64,000 nucleotides of DNA from assembly GCF_009765735.1 (NCBI RefSeq), contig NZ_LMUW01000112.1:62887-126886 (forward strand), written 5' to 3'. The translations under genes were made by a program, and so were the position numbers. The notes beneath the pieces are model-generated. The model was not told where the DNA came from. It made no database searches and worked only from the letters and a program-made list of their open reading frames with translations. Shown here in pieces: positions 9,613-20,655 of this stretch. The stretch comes from Xenophilus sp. L33 (lineage in GTDB: Bacteria > Pseudomonadota > Gammaproteobacteria > Burkholderiales > Burkholderiaceae_C). Each line of letters opens with the position of its first letter. Position 1 is the first letter of the stretch.

Positions 9613-10785
9613 ATGCACGACCCCGGCCTGAACTTCGACCTCGGCGACACCATCGACTCCCTGCGCGACGCGATCCAGGCCTTCGCCGCCGACGAGATCA
9701 CGCCGCGCGCCGCCGCCATCGACCGCGACAACCTGTTCCCGGCCGACCTCTGGAAGAAGCTCGGCTCGCTCGGCCTGCACGGCATGACGGTGAAGGAGGA
9801 ATACGGCGGCACCGAGCTCGGCTACCTGGCGCACATCGTCGCGATGGAAGAGGTGTCGCGCGCCTCGGCCTCGGTCGGCCTCTCGTACGGCGCGCATTCC
9901 AACCTGTGCGTGAACCAGATCCACCGCAACGGCAGCGACGCGCAGAAGAAGAAGTACCTGCCCAGGCTGGTCAGCGGCGAGCACGTCGGCGCGCTGGCGA
10001 TGAGCGAGCCGAACGCCGGCTCCGACGTGGTCAGCATGAAGCTGCGCGCCGAGAAGAAGGGCGACCGCTACGTGCTCAACGGCGGCAAGATGTGGATCAC
10101 CAACGGCGGCGACGCCGACACGCTGGTCATCTACGCCAAGACCGAACCCGAGATGGGCGCGCGCGGCATGACCGCCTTCATCGTCGAGAAGGGCTTCAAG
10201 GGCTTCTCGGCCGGCACCAAGCTCGACAAGCTCGGCATGCGCGGCTCCAACACCTTCCCGCTCTACTTCGACAACTGCGAGGTCCCCGAAGAGAACGTGC
10301 TCGGCGGCGAAGGCATGGGCGCCAAGGTGCTGATGAGCGGCCTGGACTTCGAGCGCGCGGTGCTCTCGGGCGGACCGCTCGGGATCATGGCCGCCTGCAT
10401 GGACGCGGTGCTGCCCTTCGTCCACGAGCGCCAGCAGTTCGGCCAGAGCATCGGCGAATTCCAGCTGATGCAGGGCAAGCTGGCCGACATGTACTCGACC
10501 TGGCAGGCCACGCGTGCCTACGTCTACGCGGTCGGCAAGGCCTGCGACCGCAGCGACCACGCGCGCACCTTCCGCAAGGACGCGGCCGGCGCGATCCTCT
10601 ATTCGGCCGAGAAGGCGACCTGGATGGCCGGCGAGGCGATCCAGGCGCTCGGCGGCGTCGGCTATACCAAGGACTTCCCGGTCGAGCGCCTGTGGCGCGA
10701 CGCCAAGCTCTACGAGATCGGCGCCGGCACCAGCGAGATCCGCCGCATGCTGATCGGCCGCGAACTGTTCTCGGAGACCGCATGA
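9613..10785 (+). CDS. liuA: Isovaleryl-CoA dehydrogenase
   Basis: A 390-residue FAD enzyme oxidising isovaleryl-CoA to 3-methylcrotonyl-CoA in leucine degradation. The C-terminal motif reads EIGAGTSEIRR, with Gly where most acyl-CoA dehydrogenases have their catalytic Glu, while GLDFERAVLSGGPLG supplies Glu247 at the alternative position. This swap is diagnostic of isovaleryl-CoA dehydrogenase. ATG 9613 follows AGGAGA with good spacing. Its stop overlaps the start of liuB (ATGA), so the two are translationally coupled. A divergent AraC gene upstream probably controls the operon. Confidence 0.96.
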   Translation: MHDPGLNFDLGDTIDSLRDAIQAFAADEITPRAAAIDRDNLFPADLWKKLGSLGLHGMTVKEEYGGTELGYLAHIVAMEEVSRASASVGLSYGAHSNLCVNQIHRNGSDAQKKKYLPRLVSGEHVGALAMSEPNAGSDVVSMKLRAEKKGDRYVLNGGKMWITNGGDADTLVIYAKTEPEMGARGMTAFIVEKGFKGFSAGTKLDKLGMRGSNTFPLYFDNCEVPEENVLGGEGMGAKVLMSGLDFERAVLSGGPLGIMAACMDAVLPFVHERQQFGQSIGEFQLMQGKLADMYSTWQATRAYVYAVGKACDRSDHARTFRKDAAGAILYSAEKATWMAGEAIQALGGVGYTKDFPVERLWRDAKLYEIGAGTSEIRRMLIGRELFSETA

Positions 10786-12392
10786 AGCTCGGCACCCAGC
10801 TCAACGCCCGCTCGGCGGATTTCCAGGCCAATGCCGCCGCGATGCGCGCGCTGGTCGAGGACCTGCACGCGCAGGTCGCCAAGGTCGAGGCCGGCGGCGG
10901 CGAGGCCGCGCGCAGCAAGCACACCGCGCGCGGCAAGCTGCTGCCGCGCGATCGCGTGGCGCAGCTGCTCGATGCGGGCACGCCCTTCCTGGAGATCGCG
11001 CCGCTGGCCGCGCACGCGATGTACGGCGGCGCCGCGCCCGGCGCCGGGCTGATTGCCGGCATCGGCCGGGTCAGCGGCGTCGACTGCATGATCGTCTGCA
11101 ACGACGCCACGGTGAAGGGCGGCACCTACTACCCGCTCACCGTCAAGAAGCACCTGCGCGCGCAGGAGATCGCCGAGCAGAACCGGCTGCCCTGCATCTA
11201 CCTGGTCGACTCGGGCGGCGCCAACCTGCCGAACCAGGACGAGGTCTTTCCGGACCGCGACCACTTCGGCCGCATCTTCTACAACCAGGCGCAGATGAGC
11301 GCGCAGGGCATCGCGCAGATCGCGGTGGTGATGGGCTCGTGCACCGCGGGCGGCGCCTACGTGCCGGCGATGAGCGACGAAAGCATCATCGTGAAGAACC
11401 AGGGCACCATCTTCCTGGGCGGCCCGCCGCTGGTGAAGGCGGCCACGGGCGAGGTCGTCACGGCCGAGGACCTGGGCGGCGGCGACGTGCACACGCGGCT
11501 CTCGGGCGTGGCCGACCACCTGGCGCAGAACGACCTGCATGCGCTGGCGCTGGCGCGCACCGCGGTTGCCAACCTCAATGCGCCCAAGGCCGATGCGGCC
11601 GGCGCGTCGGCCACAGCGCCGAGCGCGCCCGCGTTCCCCGCCGAGGAGCTTTATGGCGTCATCCCCACCGACACCCGCAAGCCCTTCGACGTGCGCGAGA
11701 TCATCGCCCGCATCGTCGACGGCAGCGAGTTCCACGAATTCAAGGCCCGCTTCGGCAGCACGCTGGTCTGCGGCTTCGCCGAGATCGAGGGCATGCCGGT
11801 CGGCATCATCGCCAACAACGGCATTTTGTTTTCCGAATCGGCGCAGAAGGGCGCGCACTTCATCGAGCTGTGCTGCCAGCGCAAGACGCCGCTCGTCTTC
11901 CTGCAGAACATCACCGGCTTCATGGTCGGGCGCAAGTACGAGAACGAAGGCATCGCGCGCCACGGCGCCAAGATGGTGACCGCGGTGGCCACGGCCAACG
12001 TGCCCAAGTTCACGATCATCATCGGCGGCAGCTTCGGCGCCGGCAACTACGGCATGTGCGGCCGCGCCTATTCGCCGCGCTTCCTCTGGATGTGGCCCAA
12101 CGCGCGCATCAGCGTGATGGGCGGCGAGCAGGCCGCGAGCGTGCTGGCCACGGTCAAGCGCGACGGCATCGAGGCCAGGGGCGGCAGCTGGAGCGCCGAG
12201 GAAGAAGCCGACTTCAAGGCGCCGATCCGCGAGCAGTACGAGGTGCAGGGCCATCCGTACTTCGCGACCGCGCGGCTCTGGGACGACGGCATCATCGATC
12301 CGGCCGACACCCGCCGCGTGCTGGCGCTGGGCCTGGCGGCCGCGCGCAACGCGCCGATCCCCGAGCCGAAGTTCGGCATCTTCCGCATGTGA
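10782..12392 (+). CDS. liuB: 3-methylcrotonyl-CoA carboxylase, carboxyltransferase (beta) subunit
   Basis: A 536-residue carboxyltransferase subunit that moves the carboxyl group from biotin to 3-methylcrotonyl-CoA. It has the two crotonase-like halves of acyl-CoA carboxylase beta subunits: GSCTAGGAYVPAMSDE and IFLGGPPLVKAATGE in the N-terminal half, and QNITGFMVG with GGSFGAGNYGMCGRAY in the C-terminal half; the latter is typical of MCC rather than propionyl-CoA carboxylase. It starts inside the ivd stop codon, is followed by liuC after 7 bp, and pairs with the biotin subunit at 13849. Confidence 0.96.
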   Translation: MKLGTQLNARSADFQANAAAMRALVEDLHAQVAKVEAGGGEAARSKHTARGKLLPRDRVAQLLDAGTPFLEIAPLAAHAMYGGAAPGAGLIAGIGRVSGVDCMIVCNDATVKGGTYYPLTVKKHLRAQEIAEQNRLPCIYLVDSGGANLPNQDEVFPDRDHFGRIFYNQAQMSAQGIAQIAVVMGSCTAGGAYVPAMSDESIIVKNQGTIFLGGPPLVKAATGEVVTAEDLGGGDVHTRLSGVADHLAQNDLHALALARTAVANLNAPKADAAGASATAPSAPAFPAEELYGVIPTDTRKPFDVREIIARIVDGSEFHEFKARFGSTLVCGFAEIEGMPVGIIANNGILFSESAQKGAHFIELCCQRKTPLVFLQNITGFMVGRKYENEGIARHGAKMVTAVATANVPKFTIIIGGSFGAGNYGMCGRAYSPRFLWMWPNARISVMGGEQAASVLATVKRDGIEARGGSWSAEEEADFKAPIREQYEVQGHPYFATARLWDDGIIDPADTRRVLALGLAAARNAPIPEPKFGIFRM

Positions 12393-12399
12393 GCCGGCG

Positions 12400-13188
12400 A
12401 TGAGCTTCACCACGCTCCAACTCGAGATCGACGGCGCGGTCGCGCGCATCTGGCTCGACCGGCCCGAACTGCGCAATGCCTTCGACGACGTCGTCATCCG
12501 CGAACTGGGCCATGCCTTCGCCGAGGCGAGTGCGGCTTCGGCGGTGCGCGCCATCGTGCTCGGCGCGCGCGGGCCGGCCTTCTGCGCCGGCGCCAACCTC
12601 AACTGGATGAAGCGCGCGGCCGACTTCACGCACGAAGAGAACCTGGCCGACGCCGGCGGCCTCGCCGCCATGCTGCGAGCGATCCACGAATGCCCGAAGC
12701 CGGTGATCGCGCGGGTGCAGGGCGACGTCTATGCCGGCGGCATGGGGCTGGTCGCGGCCTGCGACATCGCGGTCAGCGTCGACAGCGCCTGGTATTGCCT
12801 GAGCGAAGTGAAGATCGGCCTGGTCCCGGCCACCATCAGCCCCTATGTGCTGCGGGCGATGGGCGCGCGCGCGGCGCAGCGCTGGTTCCTCACGGCCGAG
12901 CGCTTCGGCGCCGCCGAGGCGCATCGCATCGGCTTCGTGCACGAGGTGGTGGCCGCCGACGCGCTCGACGCCAAGGTGGCGGAGATCGTCAAGGCGCTCA
13001 GCAATGCCAGCCCCGCGGCGGTGCGCGCCTGCAAGACGCTGATCGCCGAAGTCGCCGGCCGCGAGATCGACGACGCGCTGGTGGCGAAGACGGTCGAGGA
13101 CATCGCCGCGATCCGCGCCAGCGACGAGGGCCGCGAAGGCGTTCAGTCCTTCCTGCAGAAGCGCAAGCCGAACTGGCTCCTGCCGTGA
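12400..13188 (+). CDS. liuC: Enoyl-CoA hydratase/isomerase, probable methylglutaconyl-CoA hydratase
   Basis: A 262-residue crotonase-fold enzyme. The oxyanion-hole segments are FCAGANLNWM near residue 65 and YAGGMGLVAACDIAV near residue 112; the acidic residue in SEVKIGLVPATISPYV sits where the hydratase glutamate is expected. Its place between the carboxylase subunits makes hydration of 3-methylglutaconyl-CoA to HMG-CoA the likely reaction. It ends in GTGA, which is also the start of the DUF4126 gene, so the next gene is translationally coupled. Confidence 0.93.
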   Translation: MSFTTLQLEIDGAVARIWLDRPELRNAFDDVVIRELGHAFAEASAASAVRAIVLGARGPAFCAGANLNWMKRAADFTHEENLADAGGLAAMLRAIHECPKPVIARVQGDVYAGGMGLVAACDIAVSVDSAWYCLSEVKIGLVPATISPYVLRAMGARAAQRWFLTAERFGAAEAHRIGFVHEVVAADALDAKVAEIVKALSNASPAAVRACKTLIAEVAGREIDDALVAKTVEDIAAIRASDEGREGVQSFLQKRKPNWLLP

Positions 13189-13848
13189 ATTCGCTCGACA
13201 CGCCGCAACTGCTCGCCCTGGCCGCCGCGCTGGGCTGGGCCAGTGGCGTGCGCCTCTACCTGGTGGTGCTGCTGACCGGGCTGGCCGGCTACCTCGGCTG
13301 GATCCCGCTGCCGAGCGGCCTGCAGCTGCTGGCCCATCCGGCGGTGCTGGCGGCCAGCGGCTTCATGGTCTTCGTCGAATTCTTCGCCGACAAGATCCCG
13401 GGCCTGGACTCGATCTGGGACCTGGTGCACACGGCGATCCGCATCCCGGCCGGCGCGGCGCTGGCCGCCGGCGTCTTCGGCGGCGACCATGCCGCGATGG
13501 CGCTGGTCGCGGCCCTGCTCGGCGGCAGCTTCGCCGCCACCGCGCATGCGGCCAAGGCCACCACGCGGGCGGCGATCAACACCTCGCCCGAACCCTTCAG
13601 CAACGTCGGCGCCTCGCTGGTCGAGGACGGCATGGTGCCGGCCGGGCTCTGGCTCGCGGTGGCGCATCCGCTGGTCTTCGGCCTGCTGTTCGTCCTCGTG
13701 CTGGTGCTCAGCATCTGGCTGATCCGCAAGAGCTGGCGCTTCCTGCGCTCGCTCTTCGGCCGCGTCGCGCGCATCTTCAGCGGCCGCCCCGATCCGGGCG
13801 TGTCGCCCGCCTTCCAGCTCAAGAAGCCTTCTCCCGGAGACTCATCGA

Positions 13849-13856
<8 letters not shown>
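13185..13856 (+). CDS. DUF4126 membrane protein inside the liu operon
   Basis: A 223-residue membrane protein with a DUF4126 domain, function unknown. It has about five hydrophobic segments, a conserved GVRLYLVVLLTGLAGYLGWI opening and a C-terminal basic cytoplasmic tail (residues 185-223). The GTG start at 13185 overlaps the liuC stop by 4 bp, and its 3' end overlaps the liuD start by 8 bp, so it is locked into the operon on both sides. This suggests a job connected with leucine or isovalerate use, or simply stable hitch-hiking; nothing in the sequence decides. Confidence 0.88.
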
Positions 13857-15861
<2,005 letters not shown>

Positions 15862-15896
15862 AGAAGGACGGTCCGCGCGGCCATTAAAGTCCGGGG

Positions 15897-16841
15897 ATGA
15901 CTTCCCGCCTGCGCATCGCCGTCTGCCTTTCCGACAACCGTCCCGATCCCTGGGTCCAGGGCCTGCGCGCCGCGCTGCCCGAAGCCGAGGTCGAGGCCTG
16001 GGTGCCCGGCAGCGACATGGCCTTCGACCATGCCGTGGTGTGGGCGCCGCCGCAACGACTGCTCGACGAGCAACCGGGCCTGCGCGGCCTCTTCAACATC
16101 GGCGCCGGCGTCGACGCGCTGCTCAGGCTGAAGCTGCCGCCGCAGACCCGCATCGTGCGGCTCGACGACGCCGGCATGTCGGTGCAGATGGCCGAATACG
16201 TCTGCCACGCGCTGATCCGCCACTTCCGCGAATTCGACGCCTACGAGGCCGACACCCGGGCCGGCCGCTGGAGCTACCGCATCCCACGCAAGCGGCGCGA
16301 CTTCCCCGTCGGCGTGATGGGCCTGGGCGTGCTCGGCGAGCGCGTGGCCAGGGCGGTGGCGCAGTTCGACTTCCCGGTCAACGGCTGGAGCCGGTCGGCC
16401 AAGGCGGTCGACGGCCTGCGCTGCTTCGCCGGCACGGAAGCCTTCGACGACTTCCTCGGCGCCAGCCGGGTGCTGGTCAACCTGCTGCCGCTGACCGCCG
16501 AGACGCGCGGCATCCTGAACCGCGAGACGCTGTCGAAGCTCAACGGCGGCCGGCCCGGCGGCTACCTGATCAACGTGGCGCGCGGCCCGCACCTGGTCGA
16601 GGACGACCTCGTCCCGCTGCTCGACAGCGGCCGGCTCGACGGCGCCACGCTCGATGTCTTCCAGGTCGAGCCGCTGCCGCCCGGGCATGCGTTCTGGCGC
16701 CATCCGAAGATCACGGTCACGCCGCACGGCTCGGCGCGCACCGAACGCGACGAATCGATCGCGCAGATCGCGGGCAAGATCCGCGCCCTCGAAAAGGGCG
16801 AGCCGATCGCCGGCGTTGTCGACCTCGAGCGCGGTTACTGA
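15897..16841 (+). CDS. ghrA: Glyoxylate/hydroxypyruvate reductase A
   Basis: A 314-residue D-2-hydroxyacid dehydrogenase of the GhrA type, reducing glyoxylate or hydroxypyruvate with NAD(P)H. The Rossmann motif GLGVLGERVA is near residue 142, the catalytic arginine lies in NVARGPHLVE, a glutamate follows in the EPLPPGH segment, and the catalytic histidine is in TVTPHGSA. The N-terminal catalytic half includes FNIGAGVDALL, typical of this subgroup. The gene starts 35 bp after liuD and might be read through from the liu operon, but no functional link is evident. Confidence 0.92.
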   Translation: MTSRLRIAVCLSDNRPDPWVQGLRAALPEAEVEAWVPGSDMAFDHAVVWAPPQRLLDEQPGLRGLFNIGAGVDALLRLKLPPQTRIVRLDDAGMSVQMAEYVCHALIRHFREFDAYEADTRAGRWSYRIPRKRRDFPVGVMGLGVLGERVARAVAQFDFPVNGWSRSAKAVDGLRCFAGTEAFDDFLGASRVLVNLLPLTAETRGILNRETLSKLNGGRPGGYLINVARGPHLVEDDLVPLLDSGRLDGATLDVFQVEPLPPGHAFWRHPKITVTPHGSARTERDESIAQIAGKIRALEKGEPIAGVVDLERGY

Positions 16842-16880
16842 CGCGCGGCTGACCGCGCGGGCGACGAAACCGCTGCTGGG

Positions 16881-17159
16881 CTACTGCGACGGCACCACCA
16901 CGCCCGGCTCGACCATCGGCGCGCTGCCCGGCGGCGGGCGGTGCGGACGATCGCGCATCGGGAAGCCCTTGGACGCCATGCAGTCGCGCATGCCGTCGCG
17001 GCCCTGGGCGACGGTGACCGTTGCCTTGCAGGCCTCCATCGCTTCGTGACGGGCTTCGCGCATGGCGGGCGGCGGCATGCCGGGTTGCGGCGGAACCTGA
17101 GCGGCGGCGCCGGCGGCGAAGGCGATGCCGGCGGCGGCGAAGAAGATCGATTTGGCCAT
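16881..17159 (-). CDS. Small secreted hypothetical protein
   Basis: A 92-residue protein starting at an ATG that opens a clear signal peptide (MAKSIFFAAAGIAF..., cleavage after AAAQ near residue 21). The mature part is about 70 residues, has Pro/Met-rich ends and two cysteines (in EACKAT and RDCMAS) that could form a disulfide. I recognise no family. It is convergent with ghrA and divergent from the NAD(P)-binding protein gene. Confidence 0.65.
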   Translation of the reverse strand: MAKSIFFAAAGIAFAAGAAAQVPPQPGMPPPAMREARHEAMEACKATVTVAQGRDGMRDCMASKGFPMRDRPHRPPPGSAPMVEPGVVVPSQ

Positions 17160-17313
17160 GGATGGAACCGCGCTGAGTTTCGGGCACTCCATGGTAGATC
17201 GCGATGCGCGCGCAAGGCGGGTTGCCGAGCCTGCTTTACACGGCCATCATGACCTGCACGCGGACCGCGCCGCCGCGTCGCTCTTGCTCCGGCGCGTCAA
17301 CCGAGGAGTGCCC

Positions 17314-18048
17314 ATGCACATACGCTTCGAATCGCATCGCCGCCGTTTCGTCCTGGCGCTCGGCGCCGTCGGACTGGCCACCGCCCTCTACCCGCGCGAC
17401 GTTCGCGCCCAGGCGCCCAAGCTGCGCATCGGCGTCATCGGCTCCGGCCACATCGGCGGCGCGATCGGCACGTTGTGGGTCAAGAGCGGTCACGAGGTCA
17501 TGTTCTCCGCGCGCAAGGTCGAGGAGGTCAAGGACCTGGTCGCCAGCCTCGGGCCGCTGGCCCATGCCGGCACGGTGGCCGAGGCGATCGCCTTCGGCGA
17601 CGTGGTCTTCGTCGCGGTGCCCTACGCCGCGTTGCCGCAGATCGGGCAGGACTACGGCGCCGCGCTCAAGGGCAAAGTCGTGCTCGACGCCACCAACGCG
17701 GTGGCCGCACGCGACGGCGCGATCACCGAGGAAGCCACGCGCGACGGCATCGGCGTCACTTCGCAGAAATACCTGCCCGGCACGCGGCTGGTGCGGGCCT
17801 TCAATTCCATGTCCAACCAGATTTTCACCCGCGAGGCCAATCGGCCCGAGCCGCGCATGGGCGTGCCGATCGCCGGGGACGATCCGCAGGCGGTCGAGGT
17901 CGCCGCCGGCCTGGTGCGCGACGCCGGCTTCGAGCCGGTGGTGATCGGCAAGCTGGCGGACGCGAAGCGCTTCCAGATGGGCAGCCCGGGCTTCGGCCAG
18001 TCGGTGACCGCGGCCGAGCTGCGGCAGAAGCTGGCGCCGGGCTCATGA
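17314..18048 (+). CDS. NAD(P)-binding reductase with twin-arginine-like signal (COG2085 type)
   Basis: A 244-residue protein whose Rossmann motif GVIGSGHIGGAIG (near residues 37-49) and SARKVEEVKDLVASLG region resemble NADPH-dependent F420 reductase-like dinucleotide-binding proteins (COG2085). Unusually, the first 33 residues contain RRRFVLALGAVGLATAL and end in VRAQA, which looks like a Tat signal, so export of a cofactor-bound folded protein is plausible. ATG 17314 follows GAGGAG. Substrate unknown. Confidence 0.8.
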   Translation: MHIRFESHRRRFVLALGAVGLATALYPRDVRAQAPKLRIGVIGSGHIGGAIGTLWVKSGHEVMFSARKVEEVKDLVASLGPLAHAGTVAEAIAFGDVVFVAVPYAALPQIGQDYGAALKGKVVLDATNAVAARDGAITEEATRDGIGVTSQKYLPGTRLVRAFNSMSNQIFTREANRPEPRMGVPIAGDDPQAVEVAAGLVRDAGFEPVVIGKLADAKRFQMGSPGFGQSVTAAELRQKLAPGS

Positions 18049-18085
18049 GCACGCGCGCCGAAGCGCCGCGACGCCGAGGGTCGGC

Positions 18086-19402
18086 GTGGCACTGAGCGAG
18101 CGCTGGTGGCGCCGCGCGGTGCCGGCGACGCCGCAGGAACTGGCGGCGGCGCTCTGGTCCTTCGCCTACTTCTTCGCCTTGCTGGCGAGCTACTACGTGC
18201 TGCGGCCGCTGCGCGACCAGATGGGCATCGCCGGCGGCATCAAGGCGCTGCCCTGGCTGTTCACCGCCACCTTCGTCACCCTGCTGGTGGCGCAGCCGAT
18301 CTACGGCGCGCTGGTGGCCAAGCTCACGCGGGCGCGCTTCATCCCGATCGTCTACCACTTCTTCGCCTTCAACCTGCTGGTCTTCTGGGGGCTGCTCACG
18401 CTGGGCATCGCGCCGGTGATCGTGGCGCGCGTCTTCTTCGTCTGGGTGAGCGTCTTCAACCTGTTCGCGGTGGCGGTGTTCTGGTCGTTCATGGCCGACC
18501 TCTTCACCAGCGAGCAGGGCAAGCGCCTGTTCGGCTTCATCGGCGCCGGCGGCACCGCGGGCAGCCTGCTCGGGCCGGTGATCACGATCGCATTGGCGGT
18601 GCGGCTGGGGCCGCAGCACCTGCTGCTCGCGGCCTTCGTGTTTCTCGAACTGGCGGTGTTCTGCGCCCATCGGCTGGAACGCGGTGCGGGCGCGGTGCAG
18701 CGCGAGCAGGGCGCGCAAGGCGCCCAGCACCTGCGCGAGGACCGGCAGTCGGTCGGCGGCGGCGCCTTCGCGGCCTTCTGGAGCGTGCTGCGCTCGCCCT
18801 ACCTGCTGGGCGTGGCCGCCTGGGTCAGCCTGCTGTCCTTCGGCGCGACGACGCTCTACTTCGCGCAGGCCAACGTGGTGGCGGCCGCGGTGCACGGCGC
18901 CGGCGCGCAGACCCGCATCTTCGCGAGCGTCGACCTGGCGGTCGGGCTGCTGTCGCTGGCCACGCAGGTCTTCGCCACGGGGCACCTGCTCAAGCGCTTC
19001 GGCACCGGCGTGGCAGCGGCCGCGCTGCCGGCGGTGTACGTGGTCGGCTTCGCGGTGCTGGCGGCGGTGCCGAGCCTGATGGTGGTGCTGGTGTTCCAGG
19101 TCGCGCAGCGCTGGATGAACTTCGCGATCGCCAATCCTGCGCGGCACCTGTTCTTCACCGTGGTCGAGCGCGAGGAGAAATACAAGGCCAAGAACATGAT
19201 CGACGTGGTGGTCTACCGCGGCTCCGACGCGCTCTACGGCTGGGTCTTCGACACGGTGCAGGCGCTGGGGCTGAAGCTCGGCGCGATCGCGCTGTGCGCG
19301 CTGCCGGTGGCGGTGGCCTGGCTGATCCTGTCGTCGGCGCTCGGCCGGGTGCAGGAGCGGCGCGCGGTGCGGCTGGCGAACCTCGTGGCGCGCGAGGCCT
19401 GA
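18086..19402 (+). CDS. NTP/NDP exchange transporter-like MFS protein
   Basis: A 438-residue polytopic protein with about 11-12 hydrophobic segments, of the ATP/ADP translocase-like (NTT/TlcC, COG3202) family. Family blocks include SYYVLRPLRDQMGI near residue 33, GFIGAGGTAGSLLGP near residue 150 and KYKAKNMIDVVVYRGSDAL near residue 365. In free-living bacteria these carriers are uncharacterised and need not move nucleotides. The GTG start at 18086 has GAGGG 5 bp upstream. The next gene begins after a riboswitch, so the antiporter is a separate unit. Confidence 0.85.
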   Translation: MALSERWWRRAVPATPQELAAALWSFAYFFALLASYYVLRPLRDQMGIAGGIKALPWLFTATFVTLLVAQPIYGALVAKLTRARFIPIVYHFFAFNLLVFWGLLTLGIAPVIVARVFFVWVSVFNLFAVAVFWSFMADLFTSEQGKRLFGFIGAGGTAGSLLGPVITIALAVRLGPQHLLLAAFVFLELAVFCAHRLERGAGAVQREQGAQGAQHLREDRQSVGGGAFAAFWSVLRSPYLLGVAAWVSLLSFGATTLYFAQANVVAAAVHGAGAQTRIFASVDLAVGLLSLATQVFATGHLLKRFGTGVAAAALPAVYVVGFAVLAAVPSLMVVLVFQVAQRWMNFAIANPARHLFFTVVEREEKYKAKNMIDVVVYRGSDALYGWVFDTVQALGLKLGAIALCALPVAVAWLILSSALGRVQERRAVRLANLVAREA

Positions 19403-19451
19403 GGCATCCGAACGCGAAGCTGTCATCTTCGGCCGCTACAATCGCCGGCTG

Positions 19452-19581
19452 TCATTGGGGAGTAGCCGACCTTCTTCGGAAGGGGCGCACGTCAACATGA
19501 TCGGGATGGCACTGTCCCGTGGCGTGTGCAGTCAATCGCGACCGACGGTCGCGGCTCGACCAGCGAGACCTTTGGCCATGA
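19452..19581 (+). promoter_or_regulatory. yybP-ykoY family (Mn2+) riboswitch
   Basis: The leader shows the conserved parts of the yybP-ykoY aptamer: TTGGGGAGTAGCC at 19456, TCAACATGAT near 19492, GGATGGCACTGTCCCGTGGC around 19502-19522, and the distal GCGAGACCTTTGGCC ending near 19577. TCAT (19452-19455) and ATGA (19578-19581) can close P1. Members of this family bind Mn2+ and usually turn on Mn2+ exporters. It lies 69 bp before the antiporter start, with a G/C-rich segment between that may act as the expression platform. Confidence 0.85.
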
Positions 19582-19650
19582 TGCGCACCCCTGCCGGGCG
19601 AGCCGCGTCGTGGGCCATTGGTTCCTTGCTCGTCCGGCTGTCTGCCCATC

Positions 19651-20649
19651 ATGCTTCTCACACTGCTCTGGTTCCTGCTGTCCGCCGTGGCGATCTACAT
19701 CGCCTGCGAATATTTCGTCAACGGCGTCGAATGGCTCGGCCGCCGGATGAACCTCACCGCCACCGCCACCGGCACCGTGCTGGCCGCCTTCGGCACCGCG
19801 CTGCCCGAGAGCGTGGTGACCTTCATGGCGGTGGTCTTCGGCAGCACGCCCGAGCACAAGGACATCGGCGTCGGCGCGGCGCTCGGCGGCCCGCTGGTGC
19901 TGGCCACGATCGCCTACGCGGTGGTCGGGCTGGCGCTGCTCAACAACCGGCGCAAGCTCGGCCGCGCCGACCATGGCGTGCAGGTCGACCATCGGCGGCT
20001 GAGCCGCGACCAGGCCTGGTTCCTGGCGATCTTCGTGGTCAAGGCCGGCCTCGGGCTGGTCGCCTTCGCCTACAAGCCCTGGCTGGGCGTGTTCTTCCTC
20101 GCGGCCTACGCGGCCTACGTCTGGCGCGAACTGAAGGACGAGAGCACCGACATCGAGGACGCGCTCGAGCCGCTCAAGATCCGCCCCCGCGACAGCGAGC
20201 CGACGCTCGGCTGGGCCGGCCTGCAGACGCTCGTCGCGCTCTGCGTGGTGGCCTATGCCTCGCACATCTTCGTGATCCAGGTCGAGGCGCTGGGCGTGGC
20301 CTTCGGCATGTCGCCGCACCTGGCGGCGCTGCTGCTGAGCCCGATCGCCACCGAGATGCCGGAGACCATGAACGCGCTGATCTGGGTGCGGCAGGGCAAG
20401 GAGCGGCTGGCGCTGGCCAACATCTCGGGCTCGATGATGATCCAGGCCACCATTCCCTCGGCGCTCGGCCTGTTCTTCACGCCCTGGCTGTTCGACTCGT
20501 CGCTGATGGCGGCGGCGCTGATCACGATGGTCGCGGTGGTCTTCCTGTGGGCGCTGTTCCGCCGAGGGACCATGGACAGCCGCATGCTGGCCGCGGTCGG
20601 CGCGCTCTATGCGGTGTTCGCCGCCTTCCTGGTCTGGAACCTGGGCTGA
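19651..20649 (+). CDS. CaCA-type sodium:calcium/cation antiporter (possible Mn2+ exporter)
   Basis: A 332-residue inner-membrane protein with two homologous halves of about five helices each. The alpha-repeat motifs are AFGTALPESVVTF near residue 48 and SPIATEMPETMNAL near residue 233, the ion-binding acidic segments of Ca2+/cation antiporters. Between the halves is a charged cytosolic loop (DESTDIEDALEP). ATG 19651 begins the first hydrophobic helix; no good ribosome site precedes it, which fits control by the upstream riboswitch. Given the Mn2+-type riboswitch, efflux of Mn2+ rather than, or besides, Ca2+ is a reasonable inference. Confidence 0.9.
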   Translation: MLLTLLWFLLSAVAIYIACEYFVNGVEWLGRRMNLTATATGTVLAAFGTALPESVVTFMAVVFGSTPEHKDIGVGAALGGPLVLATIAYAVVGLALLNNRRKLGRADHGVQVDHRRLSRDQAWFLAIFVVKAGLGLVAFAYKPWLGVFFLAAYAAYVWRELKDESTDIEDALEPLKIRPRDSEPTLGWAGLQTLVALCVVAYASHIFVIQVEALGVAFGMSPHLAALLLSPIATEMPETMNALIWVRQGKERLALANISGSMMIQATIPSALGLFFTPWLFDSSLMAAALITMVAVVFLWALFRRGTMDSRMLAAVGALYAVFAAFLVWNLG

Positions 20650-20655
20650 CGCGCT

